From: an uncultured Spirochaetales bacterium
GTDB taxonomy: Bacteria; UBP6; UBA1177
DNA length: 64,000 nucleotides
Assembly (NCBI GenBank): GCA_902774115.1
Contig: CACYHH010000004.1
Coordinates: 1 to 64,000, forward strand
Reading direction: 5' to 3'
Of the stretch, positions 17,286-25,473 are shown in pieces (the stretch's first letter is position 1; the number at the start of each line of letters is the position of its first letter). A program made the translations under genes and the position numbers. The notes below the pieces were generated by a model that worked only from the letters and a program-made list of their open reading frames with translations, was not told where the DNA came from and did no database searches.

Positions 17286-19198
17286 CAATAGTAAACTCCA
17301 TTGAAATTTTCAGAGTTTAACTTAGCCAAGAAATCTTCCGTTGTAAAAGTTTCCTGTTCTCCGCCTCTCTTTCTGACAGTTATAGTCTTGAGATCGGCTT
17401 CGTTATCGCCTATTACAACGATGTAAGGAACTTTCTGGACAGACCATTCGCGAATTTTATATCCGACTTTTTCATTTCTGTCGTCAAGTTTGACCCTGAT
17501 ACCGGTTTCAACAAGTTTCTGAATAAATTTATCAGCAGTTTCCGCATGTTTTTCAGAAACAGGAAGAACTGCGACCTGCACCGGAGCAAGCCAAACAGGA
17601 AATGCGCCTTTGAAGTGCTCGATAAGAACGCCGAAGAAACGTTCGATCGAACCGAGCAGAGCCCTGTGAAGCATGATCGGGCGGTGCTCCTGACCGTCTT
17701 CGCCGACATAGGAAATGTCGAATCTTTCCGGCAGGTTGAAATCGACCTGAACCGTAGAAAGCTGCCACAGTCTGCCGATTGAATCGGTGATGTTTATATC
17801 GATTTTCGGACCATAGAACGCGCCGTCGCCTTCCTGAATTTCCCAAGGAAGACCTGATGCTTCAAGAACATCCTTTAATGCGCCTTCAGCTCTGTTCCAG
17901 ACTTCGATTTCGCCGACATATTCTTTCGGGCGTGTGCTGAGGAAAAGTTTGAAACTTTCAAATTCAAAACTCTTCAGCATGAAAAGCGAGAAATCGAGAA
18001 CGCGTTTGATCTCGTCTTCAAGCTGGTCAAGCCTGCAGAAAAGGTGTGCATCGTCCTGTGTGAACCCGCGGACGCGCTTCAAACCGTTGAGAGTTCCCGA
18101 TTTTTCATATCTGTAAACCGTGCCGAGTTCCGCCCATCTGAACGGGAATTCACGATAGCTCCATTTTTTTCTCTTATAAAGCATTACGTGGAACGGGCAG
18201 TTCATCGGTTTTACGTAATAATCTTCGCCGTCTATGTCCATCGGATTGTACATTCCGTCTTTGTAGAAACCGAGGTGTCCGCTCGTTTCCCAGAGCAAGC
18301 TTCTTCCGATGTGCGGAGTGAAAACCAGATTATATCCGTTTCTTACGTGCTGTTTTCTCCAGAAATTCTCGATGACCATTCTGACTATGCCGCCGTTCGG
18401 AGTCCAGAGAACAAGACCACCGCCGACATTTTCAGAGAATGTAAAAAGATCAAGGTCTGCACCGAGTTTTCTGTGGTCCCTCTCTTTAGCTTCCTCAAGC
18501 ATTTTGAGGTATTCGTCGAGAGATTCCTTGTTCGGAAACGCAGTCGCATAAATTCTCTGAAGCATATTCCTGTTTTCGTCGCCTCTCCAGTAAGCGCCCG
18601 CAACCGACATAAGTTTGAAAGCCTTTATAAAACCGGTGTTCGGAACGTGAGGACCTCGGCAGAGATCAACAAAATCGCCGTGGTAGTAGAGAGAAACGAA
18701 CGGCTCGCCCAAATCTTCAATGATTTCGACTTTGTAATTTTCGCCCATTTTGGTGAAAAGCTCGATAGCCGCTTCTTTTGTTACGACTTTTCTCATGAAA
18801 GGGAATCTCCCTTTTACGATTTCGGACATCTTCTTTTCAATAGCCTCGAAATCATCTACCGAAAAACGGTGAGGAGAATCAAAATCGTAATAAAAACCGT
18901 TCTCTATCGAAGGACCGATTGTTACTTTCGTGCCCGGAAAAAGTTTCTGGACTGCATCAGCCATGATGTGAGAAGCGGAGTGACGCATGATTGCAACACC
19001 TTCCGGCATCTTCATCGTGATGACCGACATATTGCCCGATTCGACTTCAGCCGTAACATCAACGATTTTGTCGTTTATCGAAACAGCAACAGCCGCTTTT
19101 GCAAGACCTTCACCTATTACACGTTTTATGAACGACAACCAGTTTTCAGAAATTTCGGATTCGATTTTATTCCCGTCGGGAAGTATTACTTCAAACAT
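17285..19198 (-). CDS. thrS: Threonyl-tRNA synthetase
   Basis: 637 residues with the full class II layout: TGS domain (1-~62), editing domain with the HSASH motif (H73, H77) and the later Cys/His site, catalytic core with MNCPFHVMLY (zinc Cys), ARGRG-equivalent RGFTQDDAHLFC and MLHRALLGSIERF, and the anticodon-binding domain from about residue 535. Starts 19 bases after tRNA-Val. The stop overlaps the infC start, so thrS-infC-rpmI-rplT form one transcript. Confidence 0.98.
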   Translation of the reverse strand: MFEVILPDGNKIESEISENWLSFIKRVIGEGLAKAAVAVSINDKIVDVTAEVESGNMSVITMKMPEGVAIMRHSASHIMADAVQKLFPGTKVTIGPSIENGFYYDFDSPHRFSVDDFEAIEKKMSEIVKGRFPFMRKVVTKEAAIELFTKMGENYKVEIIEDLGEPFVSLYYHGDFVDLCRGPHVPNTGFIKAFKLMSVAGAYWRGDENRNMLQRIYATAFPNKESLDEYLKMLEEAKERDHRKLGADLDLFTFSENVGGGLVLWTPNGGIVRMVIENFWRKQHVRNGYNLVFTPHIGRSLLWETSGHLGFYKDGMYNPMDIDGEDYYVKPMNCPFHVMLYKRKKWSYREFPFRWAELGTVYRYEKSGTLNGLKRVRGFTQDDAHLFCRLDQLEDEIKRVLDFSLFMLKSFEFESFKLFLSTRPKEYVGEIEVWNRAEGALKDVLEASGLPWEIQEGDGAFYGPKIDINITDSIGRLWQLSTVQVDFNLPERFDISYVGEDGQEHRPIMLHRALLGSIERFFGVLIEHFKGAFPVWLAPVQVAVLPVSEKHAETADKFIQKLVETGIRVKLDDRNEKVGYKIREWSVQKVPYIVVIGDNEADLKTITVRKRGGEQETFTTEDFLAKLNSENFNGVYY

Positions 19199-19217
19199 AT
19201 CAACCTCAAAAGAAACA

Positions 19218-19292
19218 TGGTAGGCCCGAGTGGGATCGAACCACTGACCCCTGCTACGTCAAAGCAGTGCTCTCCCGCTGAGCTACGAGCCC
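19218..19292 (-). tRNA. tRNA-Val (anticodon GAC)
   Basis: Cloverleaf: acceptor GGGCTCG/CGGGCCT with a G1-U72 and a U5-G68 wobble, D arm GCTC...GAGC, anticodon stem CTGCT/AGCAG with loop TTGACGT (anticodon GAC), T arm AGTGG-TTCGATC-CCACT, A73 and an encoded CCA. It is the first gene of the thrS transcript. The G1-U72 closing pair is unusual. Confidence 0.95.
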
Positions 19293-19318
19293 ACACATGA
19301 ACAAGAAAATTGCCGCGC

Positions 19319-19347
19319 TTTATAATCAAATCTTCCACTGATGTCAA
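19319..19347 (-). promoter_or_regulatory. Strong sigma70-type promoter for tRNA-Val-thrS operon
   Basis: On the minus strand TTGACA and TATAAA are separated by 17 bases, followed at once by a GC-rich stretch (GCGCGGC), the usual discriminator of stable-RNA promoters under stringent control. It lies about 27 bases before the mature tRNA end. Confidence 0.75.
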
Positions 19348-19408
19348 CATTTTTTCCACAAACTGAAATAACTATTTGATTTTATTTGCATTTTTCCGTT
19401 TTTCCAAA

Positions 19409-19918
19409 TCATTTGAAGAACTCAAACATTCTCAAAACCGACACAACATAGCGTTTTGTTTCGGGATTTTCGTAAATTTTTCCTGCGAGTCCGCCGCTTT
19501 TTTCGGTCGGTCTGCTCTCGGTCGAGTAAGTTCCGCCGTTGTAACCTGACAAAGTTTTGACGAGATCACCTTTATTGTAAGTTAAAAGCGCAGCTAAAAA
19601 CTTCGCTGAACACTCGACTGCGTTCCGTGGCACATTCAGCGTTTCGTAGCGGCACCCGAGAAGTTTCGCAGTTTGCGGCATTATCTGGGTCAGTCCGTAA
19701 GCTCCAGCCGCACTCTTCGCATCAGGCTTTCCGCGCGATTCGACATATATCACAGCTTTTATCAGCGCTGGATCCATAACTTTTTTACCGCCGTCCGCAG
19801 AAATGTACGGATATTTTTTCACAGCCTCTTCTATAATGAACGAATATTCTGCATCAATCAGCTTGACGGCTGACGTGTCGATCTCTGCAAAAAATATGAA
19901 AAGTGCGGCAAAAAACAT
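19409..19918 (-). CDS. Secreted lytic transglycosylase (SLT/Slt70-type domain)
   Basis: Cleaves peptidoglycan glycan strands. After a signal peptide (MFFAALFIFFAEIDTSA) come the SLT motifs: catalytic Glu in AVIYVESRGKPDAKS, AAGAYGLTQIMPQTAKLLG, and LLTYNKGDLVKTLSGYNGG. About 169 residues, a minimal single-domain form. The ATG at 19918 is preferred over an in-frame TTG at 19930 because GAGG sits six bases before it. It follows the hypothetical gene upstream by 15 bases in an operon. Confidence 0.88.
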   Translation of the reverse strand: MFFAALFIFFAEIDTSAVKLIDAEYSFIIEEAVKKYPYISADGGKKVMDPALIKAVIYVESRGKPDAKSAAGAYGLTQIMPQTAKLLGCRYETLNVPRNAVECSAKFLAALLTYNKGDLVKTLSGYNGGTYSTESRPTEKSGGLAGKIYENPETKRYVVSVLRMFEFFK

Positions 19919-19933
19919 GATCAGCCTCAAATC

Positions 19934-20797
19934 TCAAAGTCCGAAAATACTTTTCTTTTTATCCCCTTTCTGCAAGCCCTTTTCCTTCTTATCGTCACTC
20001 AGAAACTGGAGATAAGACCCTGCGGAATCGCGGTCAAACTGCTCTTTCATCACCTTCAAATCAAGGTTTTTGCGGATATGTTCCAGCGTTTCGGCAGAAA
20101 TATAGCTCGCCTGCATCAGATTCGCGAGCCCCAGAGCCTCGATGTTGTCGTTTTCCTTCGCGCTTTTCATGTATTCCTCATAGTAACGTCTGAACATTTC
20201 GCCGCGAACCGCATCGTTTTTCATCTCGTATTCCATTCCTGATTCGAGCCATGCCTTGTGGATGATCTTCTGCGAACTTTCAGCACTGATAAACTCTTTT
20301 CCCGACTGTGCCGAGGCAGGAAAAAGTTCCGGAAACATCGTCTGACTGCCGTAATTTTCAAGCAGTTTATCGTGATAATCGCGCAGTTTTCTCCCCCACC
20401 CCGCGACATAAGAGGCATACTTTCCCGCATTTGCAGCTTTTTCACCCGTTTCAGAGACAAATTCAGCGACTTCTCCAAGATCGGGATAAACTCCGGCGAG
20501 CCCTTTTTCTACTTCGTCAAGCCACTCTTTCGCACTCTTGTTTTTAAGTCCGCTGCCGATTTTCAGCACCTTCGCAGCCTCTTCGCTCCTCTTTTTTATC
20601 GCTGAAACAATTTCTGCAAACTGCCCTAAATATTCGATAAACCGTTCTGTTTCAGCAGTCCGGCTGCTGATCGCGAGTTCGTTTATAAGCAGCATCTGCG
20701 TCGCAAGAAGCGCGTCCGTCTCAGGACTTTCGACAACCATCTGCGCCGAAAGGAAAAAAGTCGTAAAAAAACATAAAATAAAAATAACAATCTTCAT
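19934..20797 (-). CDS. Hypothetical exported alpha-helical protein
   Basis: 287 residues from the ATG at 20797, which has a perfect AGGGAGG upstream; the longer frame to 20830 has no such site. Signal peptide MKIVIFILCFFTTFFLSAQ, then a charged, mostly helical body with few cysteines, and a Lys-rich C-terminus (KKEKGLQKGDKKKSIFGL). Family not recognised. Pairing with a lytic transglycosylase hints at a periplasmic assembly role, comparable to the slt plus helical-protein pairs of secretion systems; this is weak inference. Confidence 0.7.
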   Translation of the reverse strand: MKIVIFILCFFTTFFLSAQMVVESPETDALLATQMLLINELAISSRTAETERFIEYLGQFAEIVSAIKKRSEEAAKVLKIGSGLKNKSAKEWLDEVEKGLAGVYPDLGEVAEFVSETGEKAANAGKYASYVAGWGRKLRDYHDKLLENYGSQTMFPELFPASAQSGKEFISAESSQKIIHKAWLESGMEYEMKNDAVRGEMFRRYYEEYMKSAKENDNIEALGLANLMQASYISAETLEHIRKNLDLKVMKEQFDRDSAGSYLQFLSDDKKEKGLQKGDKKKSIFGL

Positions 20798-20821
20798 AAC
20801 GAGCCTCCCTAAAAACTGCAA

Positions 20822-20849
20822 ATTATACAAATTTTAAAATTATTTTCAA
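20822..20849 (-). promoter_or_regulatory. Promoter for the helical protein-transglycosylase operon
   Basis: Minus strand TTGAAA, 16-base spacer, TATAAT, 25 bases before the ATG at 20797, in a very AT-rich divergent intergenic stretch. Confidence 0.55.
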
Positions 20850-20904
20850 ATTTTCTAATATAAAATTATTTTTCGTTTTACAAATGATGTAACTATTCAA
20901 ATTT

Positions 20905-20932
20905 TTGCTTTTTTGTACCTTTTTTTTATAAT
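20905..20932 (+). promoter_or_regulatory. Possible promoter of the lipoprotein gene at 20973
   Basis: A perfect TATAAT at 20927-20932 is preceded by a weak TTGCTT 16 bases upstream; AAGGAGAG follows before the ATG. Confidence 0.42.
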
Positions 20933-20972
20933 ACTGCGTTTTTTGTTTATTAATTTTTTTAAGGAGAGAAAA

Positions 20973-21851
20973 ATGAAAAAATTTTTGGTTTTCGCAGCTA
21001 TGTTTGCTGCAATGTTTCTGATGATGTCCTGCGGCGGAAGCAGTATCACCGGTGACGGGTACTATACCAACGGAGACAAAGTATGCTCCGATTACTCCGA
21101 CTCCGGAGACTGCAAAGGACACGATGTCAGAGCCTGTGTAGAAGGCGACGATTGGTGGTATGAAGTCGAAGGAACAGGTAAAAAATTCAAATGCGACGAT
21201 GGCGACTGCACTAAAGCTGCATTCGAACTGAATAACTACTGCTACGACACAAACATTGATTACGACGAGGAAGACGGTGCGACGTGTGTTACTACCGAAG
21301 AACCTGACACCTGCGGCGGCAAAGCTGTCAAATTCTGCACGAAAGATGAATCCTACTGGTATGAAGTAGACGGTAAAAAATACGAATGTAAAGACGCCGG
21401 TTCGGAAGAATGTACTCAGGCAATGATGGATTTCTCAAACTACTGCGCTAAAGCCGAAGAAGAAGCGGAAGAAAACGGCGAATCGACATTCGCAACAGAC
21501 CCGGAAGCATATCTGCCGGCATCTTACGCAGACAAGACTCTGGATGCATGGTACATGCTCAAAGACGAAGATGATGACAGAATAAAAATCGAAGCTATCT
21601 TCCTTTTCAACGACAATACTCTGGTAAAAACAAGCAGTAAGGTCTATTCCGTAGAAGACGGCAGAGAACCAAGCTATGAAATTGACGCAGAAGGCACTTT
21701 CACAATCACTTCCGGCGACTACACCAACGGCACAGCCAGTGTCGATGCAGGCGGAATGCAGTTCGAAGTCACCATCACCGACGGTGTTCTCTCTGCTATG
21801 GATGCTGAATTCGTCAAACAGGACAACGCCGACGCACCGGAACCTAAATAG
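20973..21851 (+). CDS. Cys-rich lipoprotein with two duplicated Trp-Tyr domains
   Basis: The ATG at 20973 follows a strong AAGGAGAG. Lipobox at the end of the signal peptide (FLMMSCGGSS; Cys about residue 20). The mature part holds two similar Cys-rich units (C..VRACVEGDDWWYEVEGTGKKFKC... and C..AVKFCTKDESYWYEVDGKKYEC...), a Glu-rich linker, then a beta-rich C-terminal domain (AWYMLKDEDDDRIKIEAIFLFNDNTLVKTSS...). 292 residues. No named family recognised; the style matches the giant protein at the window start. It ends 3 bases from the convergent radical SAM gene. Confidence 0.8.
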   Translation: MKKFLVFAAMFAAMFLMMSCGGSSITGDGYYTNGDKVCSDYSDSGDCKGHDVRACVEGDDWWYEVEGTGKKFKCDDGDCTKAAFELNNYCYDTNIDYDEEDGATCVTTEEPDTCGGKAVKFCTKDESYWYEVDGKKYECKDAGSEECTQAMMDFSNYCAKAEEEAEENGESTFATDPEAYLPASYADKTLDAWYMLKDEDDDRIKIEAIFLFNDNTLVKTSSKVYSVEDGREPSYEIDAEGTFTITSGDYTNGTASVDAGGMQFEVTITDGVLSAMDAEFVKQDNADAPEPK

Positions 21852-21854
21852 GAA

Positions 21855-22775
21855 TCACTTCTGAATTTTTCTTCCAATAAACGGGAACTCTTTTTTAGCT
21901 ATATTGAAACTTGTTTCGAAGTTATCTGGAATGCAGAATTCTGTTTCACCTTCTTCTGCAAGACGCGATATCGCTTTTGCAACCACGACCTGAAAGAGAT
22001 TGGCGGGATAAATTTCCGGCACATCGCTGCTTTGCGGCAGGCCGATTCTTACAACTGGAATTTCAAGTTTCATAGCGGCAAGAAAAAGCGTCACAGTTCT
22101 CTCAAGAATCGTTTCGACACTTTCCATAGATACTGTTCCCGATGAAATTTCACGCCCGACCGGCGTGTTTTTAAGAGGAACAAACGGATAAATCCTTATA
22201 AAATCAGGTTTAAGAACTGAAAGCGAGGCACATGAAATTTCGACATCTTCATCTGTTTCATAAGGAAAACCTGTCATAAACTGCAAGCCAGCCGCGATTC
22301 CGGCGTTTTTCAGCAATTTTACCGCATTTCCGACACATTCCGACGAGTGTCCGCGCCTCATTTTTTCAAGCAGCTTTTCCGACATGCTCTGCACGCCGAG
22401 CTCAACTGTTTCAAAGTGACTATTTTTCAGGATCTCAGCCCGTTCCTCGTCGATTTCATCTGGTCTAGTAGAGCAGCGCAAAGCATTCACCGTGCCGTTT
22501 TCAACAAATTCGACCCCTTTTCTGATGTAATTCATCATTTTTTCGCGCGGAAGAGCTGTAAAAGTTCCGCCGTAGAACGAAATTTCGGTCCTTTCACGTG
22601 GTTTCGACCATGAAAGATAGCTATTTACCGCTGTTTCGACATCTTCCAAAGTTGGTTCGGTAACTCCGGTAACATCGCGCTGATTGCAGAAAGCGCACAG
22701 TTTTTTACAGCCTAAATGCGGTATAAACACCGGAATTATCAGCGGTTTCTGTGTTGCGGCAACGAATTTGAACAT
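21855..22775 (-). CDS. Radical SAM protein, Elp3/YhcC-like
   Basis: The 4Fe-4S/SAM site is C-x3-C-x2-C in GCKKLCAFCNQ (about residues 22-32). TEISFYGGTFTALP, ELGVQSMSEKLLEKMRRGHS and GLQFMTGFPYETDED are typical of the Elp3/MiaB-like radical SAM group that includes YhcC. About 307 residues from the ATG at 22775; an in-frame TTG at 22787 would add four. It starts 2 bases past the stop of the lipoprotein upstream, so the two are coupled. Substrate unknown; there is no acetyltransferase domain as in true Elp3. Confidence 0.82.
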   Translation of the reverse strand: MFKFVAATQKPLIIPVFIPHLGCKKLCAFCNQRDVTGVTEPTLEDVETAVNSYLSWSKPRERTEISFYGGTFTALPREKMMNYIRKGVEFVENGTVNALRCSTRPDEIDEERAEILKNSHFETVELGVQSMSEKLLEKMRRGHSSECVGNAVKLLKNAGIAAGLQFMTGFPYETDEDVEISCASLSVLKPDFIRIYPFVPLKNTPVGREISSGTVSMESVETILERTVTLFLAAMKLEIPVVRIGLPQSSDVPEIYPANLFQVVVAKAISRLAEEGETEFCIPDNFETSFNIAKKEFPFIGRKIQK

Positions 22776-22776
22776 C

Positions 22777-23907
22777 TTAAAATTCAAAGGTCGCTTTTAA
22801 TGCGGCATGATCGGAAGAACCCAGAGAATACAAACTCGGAGCATCTTTTACGACTTCGGCAGAACCTGTTTGATACGAACCAGCATCACCTTTTACCAAG
22901 AAAATGTGATCAAGCGCAATCGCATCGCCGCGGTATAAATAAGTCGCCTGATCTTTCGAAGGAAGTTCGTCTGCGACTCTCAGAAAAGCAGAATCATTTT
23001 CAAAATACTCGAGCGTGCCGCTTCCAGGTTCATCGTTGAGATCTCCGCCCATGACAATCAGCGCACCAGGATATTTTTTAGCAGTATTTTTAAGTATTTT
23101 TGCAGCAGCAGCAGCTTCGGCAAGTCTGCGCGCAGGATCGTCATCGTTTTTTGATCTGAAATGAGCCGAAAAGACTATGATTTTCCGGCATCCCAGTTCG
23201 ATGTGCGTCTCAAGAAAAGCGCGGGTAAAAGTAGTCTTGCCGCCGTCACACTCCGCACAGTCTATCTGTTCCGTGTGCTTGTTTTTGTAGGTGATTTTTC
23301 CTTTTGTCATCACACCGGTATCAACTGAAGCATTCGAGCCTTTTTCGCCAAGATAATATTCATCGTAACCGCCTGATTTCTCAAAAAGATCTTTAAGGCA
23401 CGAATCTTTTTCGACTTCCTGAAGAAGAATTATATCGGCTCCGATTTTTTTCACTGAATCAGACAGATCTTTGACTTTTGTGTTATACTCGGAATCACTC
23501 GGCACACTCTCGAAATCGGAACCTGAGCAGTATCCCGAGTCGCACATTTTATCGAAAAACAGATGAGTGTTATAAGTTCCGACAATTACTGAATTTATTT
23601 TTTCAGCATCCGGTGCAAGGCACGGGTCTTCCGGTTCAGCCGGTTCAGCGGGTTCGGTCGGATCAGCAGGCTCAGTCGGTTCAGCAGGCTCAGTCGGTTC
23701 AGTAGGCTCGGTCGGATCGGTTGGCTCACTTGGTTCGGTCGGATCAGTGGATTCGGTCGGATCAGTGGATTCGGCAGGTTCAGTTGCTTCTGCAGGATCA
23801 GTCGGATCGACGGCATCGGTATTGTCCGTGTTTTCATACGTTTCTTCACAACCGGAGAGATTTAAAACAAATACTGAAAACACAAGGACAATAAAAATTT
23901 TTGTCAT
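22777..23907 (-). CDS. Lipoprotein with Thr/Pro/Glu linker and endonuclease/exonuclease/phosphatase domain
   Basis: Signal peptide MTKIFIVLVFSVFVLNLSGC with the lipobox Cys at residue 20. Residues ~25-95 are a repetitive T/S-D/E-P linker, then a DNase I-like fold: VGTYNTHLFFDK, DIILLQEVEKD (catalytic Glu), VFSAHFRSKN, MGGDLNDEPGSGTLEYF and SSDHAALKATF (catalytic His). All metal and catalytic positions look intact. Probably cleaves nucleic acids or phosphoesters outside the inner membrane. The ATG at 23907 is chosen for the signal peptide, 14 bases after purB; the longer frame to 24060 lies inside purB. Confidence 0.87.
   Translation of the reverse strand: MTKIFIVLVFSVFVLNLSGCEETYENTDNTDAVDPTDPAEATEPAESTDPTESTDPTEPSEPTDPTEPTEPTEPAEPTEPADPTEPAEPAEPEDPCLAPDAEKINSVIVGTYNTHLFFDKMCDSGYCSGSDFESVPSDSEYNTKVKDLSDSVKKIGADIILLQEVEKDSCLKDLFEKSGGYDEYYLGEKGSNASVDTGVMTKGKITYKNKHTEQIDCAECDGGKTTFTRAFLETHIELGCRKIIVFSAHFRSKNDDDPARRLAEAAAAAKILKNTAKKYPGALIVMGGDLNDEPGSGTLEYFENDSAFLRVADELPSKDQATYLYRGDAIALDHIFLVKGDAGSYQTGSAEVVKDAPSLYSLGSSDHAALKATFEF
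23630..23815. repeat. Short tandem coding repeat (Thr/Ser-Asp/Glu-Pro linker)
   Basis: A degenerate 9-base unit encoding T/A/S-E/D-P is repeated about 20 times within the nuclease lipoprotein gene. The near-identical units make it prone to slippage and length change. Likely a flexible or cell-wall-spanning stalk. Confidence 0.85.
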
Positions 23908-23920
23908 TAAAAACAAATAC

Positions 23921-25300
23921 TTATTCACTTTTTTCACCGTTTCTTGCAAAATATTCGTCAACAAGTTTTTCGGCAATTCCGAGATAAGTCGAAGGGGTGA
24001 GCTTTTTGAGTTTTTCTTTGACATCGGCAGGAACTTTTTCAAGCGAATCGATAAACTCATCCAACCCTTTTCTCTCGATTCTTTTGCCGCGGGTAAGCAT
24101 TTTCAGCTTTTCGTACGGATTTTCCTCGCCGTAAACCCTCATGACTGTCTGAACCGGCTCGGCTAAAAGTTCAAGGTTGTTTTCAAGGTCTTCCGCAAGT
24201 TTCGGATAGTTGACTTCGATTTTGGAAAGCCCTTTCATGCAGTTTTTGACGCTTATCAGAATGTAGCCGAAAACAAGACCGACATTTCTGAGAACCGTAG
24301 AATCGGTAAGGTCGCGCTGCATCCTCGAATTGAGAAGTTTCGTGCTCAGATGCTCCATAAGTGAAATCGCGACTCCTGCGTTTCCTTCGCTGTTTTCGAA
24401 ATCGATCGGGTTGATTTTATGCGGCATTGTGGAAGAGCCGACTTCGCCTTCTTTCGGTTTCTGCTTGAAATAAGCAAGCGAAATATAGGTCCAGATGTCT
24501 CTGTCCATATCGATAAGCGTCGAACTGATGCGGATGAGCGTGTGGAAAATCTCAGAAATGTAGTGGTAGTTGTTTATCTGCGTTGTCCAGATGAGAGGTT
24601 TCGCTCCGAGACGTTCCGAAATGAACTCCTCTGCCGCGCCAAGCCAGTCTACATCGGGTTTTGCGGCGACATGAGCGTTCCAGTTGCCAGTCGCGCCGCT
24701 GAATTTGCATTCGACCTCGATTTTATCGAGAATTTCAAGCTCGCGCCTGAATCTTGCTGCGAAATTTATGAATTCTTTGCCGACAGTTGTGGGCGTTGCG
24801 GGCTGGCCATGAGTTCTCGCCATCATGGGAACTGCCTTGTTCGCCTTTGCAAGAGACTCGATTTTTTCAAGAAGTTCGCTAAGAAGTTTACCGACGATCC
24901 CTTTTCCCTTCTTGATCATCAGTGCGTAGGAAGTGTTGTTGATGTCTTCCGAAGTGCAGCAGAAGTGAACCCACTCCTTCAAATGACCGAGTCCGCGGTT
25001 TTCGAGCTGATCTTTGACATAATATTCGACCGATTTGACATCGTGGTTCGTAACCGATTCGAACTTTTTGACCATCAGTCCGCTTTCGGTGTTGAAACCT
25101 TTGTAAATCGCATCGATCGCATCAATCACACCCTGCGGAGCATCGTCAAAACCAAGGCGTCCGAGAATGAATTTGAGCCACTCGACTTCGACAAAAACAC
25201 GATGTTTTATGAGACCGTATTCAGAAAAGATATCCCTGAGTTCGTCGGTTTTTCCAGCGTATCTGCCGTCAACAACCGAAATAGCGTCCAAATTATTCAT
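23921..25300 (-). CDS. purB: Adenylosuccinate lyase
   Basis: Cleaves SAICAR and adenylosuccinate in purine synthesis. The fumarase-superfamily signature GSSTMPHKINPIDFENSEGNA is intact, with the catalytic Ser loop, ARTHGQPATPTTVGKE and CSEDINNTSYAL regions. 459 residues, similar to the E. coli type. The start has GGAGGGTAAA just upstream. First gene of a minus-strand run purB, nuclease lipoprotein, radical SAM. Confidence 0.97.
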   Translation of the reverse strand: MNNLDAISVVDGRYAGKTDELRDIFSEYGLIKHRVFVEVEWLKFILGRLGFDDAPQGVIDAIDAIYKGFNTESGLMVKKFESVTNHDVKSVEYYVKDQLENRGLGHLKEWVHFCCTSEDINNTSYALMIKKGKGIVGKLLSELLEKIESLAKANKAVPMMARTHGQPATPTTVGKEFINFAARFRRELEILDKIEVECKFSGATGNWNAHVAAKPDVDWLGAAEEFISERLGAKPLIWTTQINNYHYISEIFHTLIRISSTLIDMDRDIWTYISLAYFKQKPKEGEVGSSTMPHKINPIDFENSEGNAGVAISLMEHLSTKLLNSRMQRDLTDSTVLRNVGLVFGYILISVKNCMKGLSKIEVNYPKLAEDLENNLELLAEPVQTVMRVYGEENPYEKLKMLTRGKRIERKGLDEFIDSLEKVPADVKEKLKKLTPSTYLGIAEKLVDEYFARNGEKSE

Positions 25301-25421
25301 TTTACCCTCCGAAAAACAAAATTCGCGGAATTATAGTTTTCAATAACATTTTTTCAATATTTTCTAAGAGTAATACGATTTTTTAAAATCTTAGGAACTT
25401 GTCTGTATTACTAATCCCCGG

Positions 25422-25461
25422 CAGTCAAATCGATTATTTGCGGCTGAAATGGCAAGGAAAC
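25422..25461. repeat. Dispersed intergenic repeat, copy 1 (short)
   Basis: Joins two boxes seen separately elsewhere: CAGTCAAATCGAT-TA-TTGCGG and TGAAATGGCAAGGAAAC. Related copies lie at 26785-26946, 28747-28800, 29187-29361 and 31301-31341. Confidence 0.6.
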
Positions 25462-25473
25462 GGATTTGCGACT

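Noticed and set aside
18044-19300. Long plus-strand open frame opposite thrS (418 codons)
   Set aside because: It is the antisense of a full-length thrS with all catalytic motifs, has no ribosome site, and runs into the tRNA-Val gene.
23630-23815. Regular repeats resembling a CRISPR array
   Set aside because: Unit length is 9 bases without spacers and the repeats are in frame in a lipoprotein linker. No cas genes in the window.
24419-25336. Long plus-strand open frame opposite purB
   Set aside because: Antisense of intact purB; amino-acid composition is Arg/Phe/Asp-rich as expected from reverse reading.
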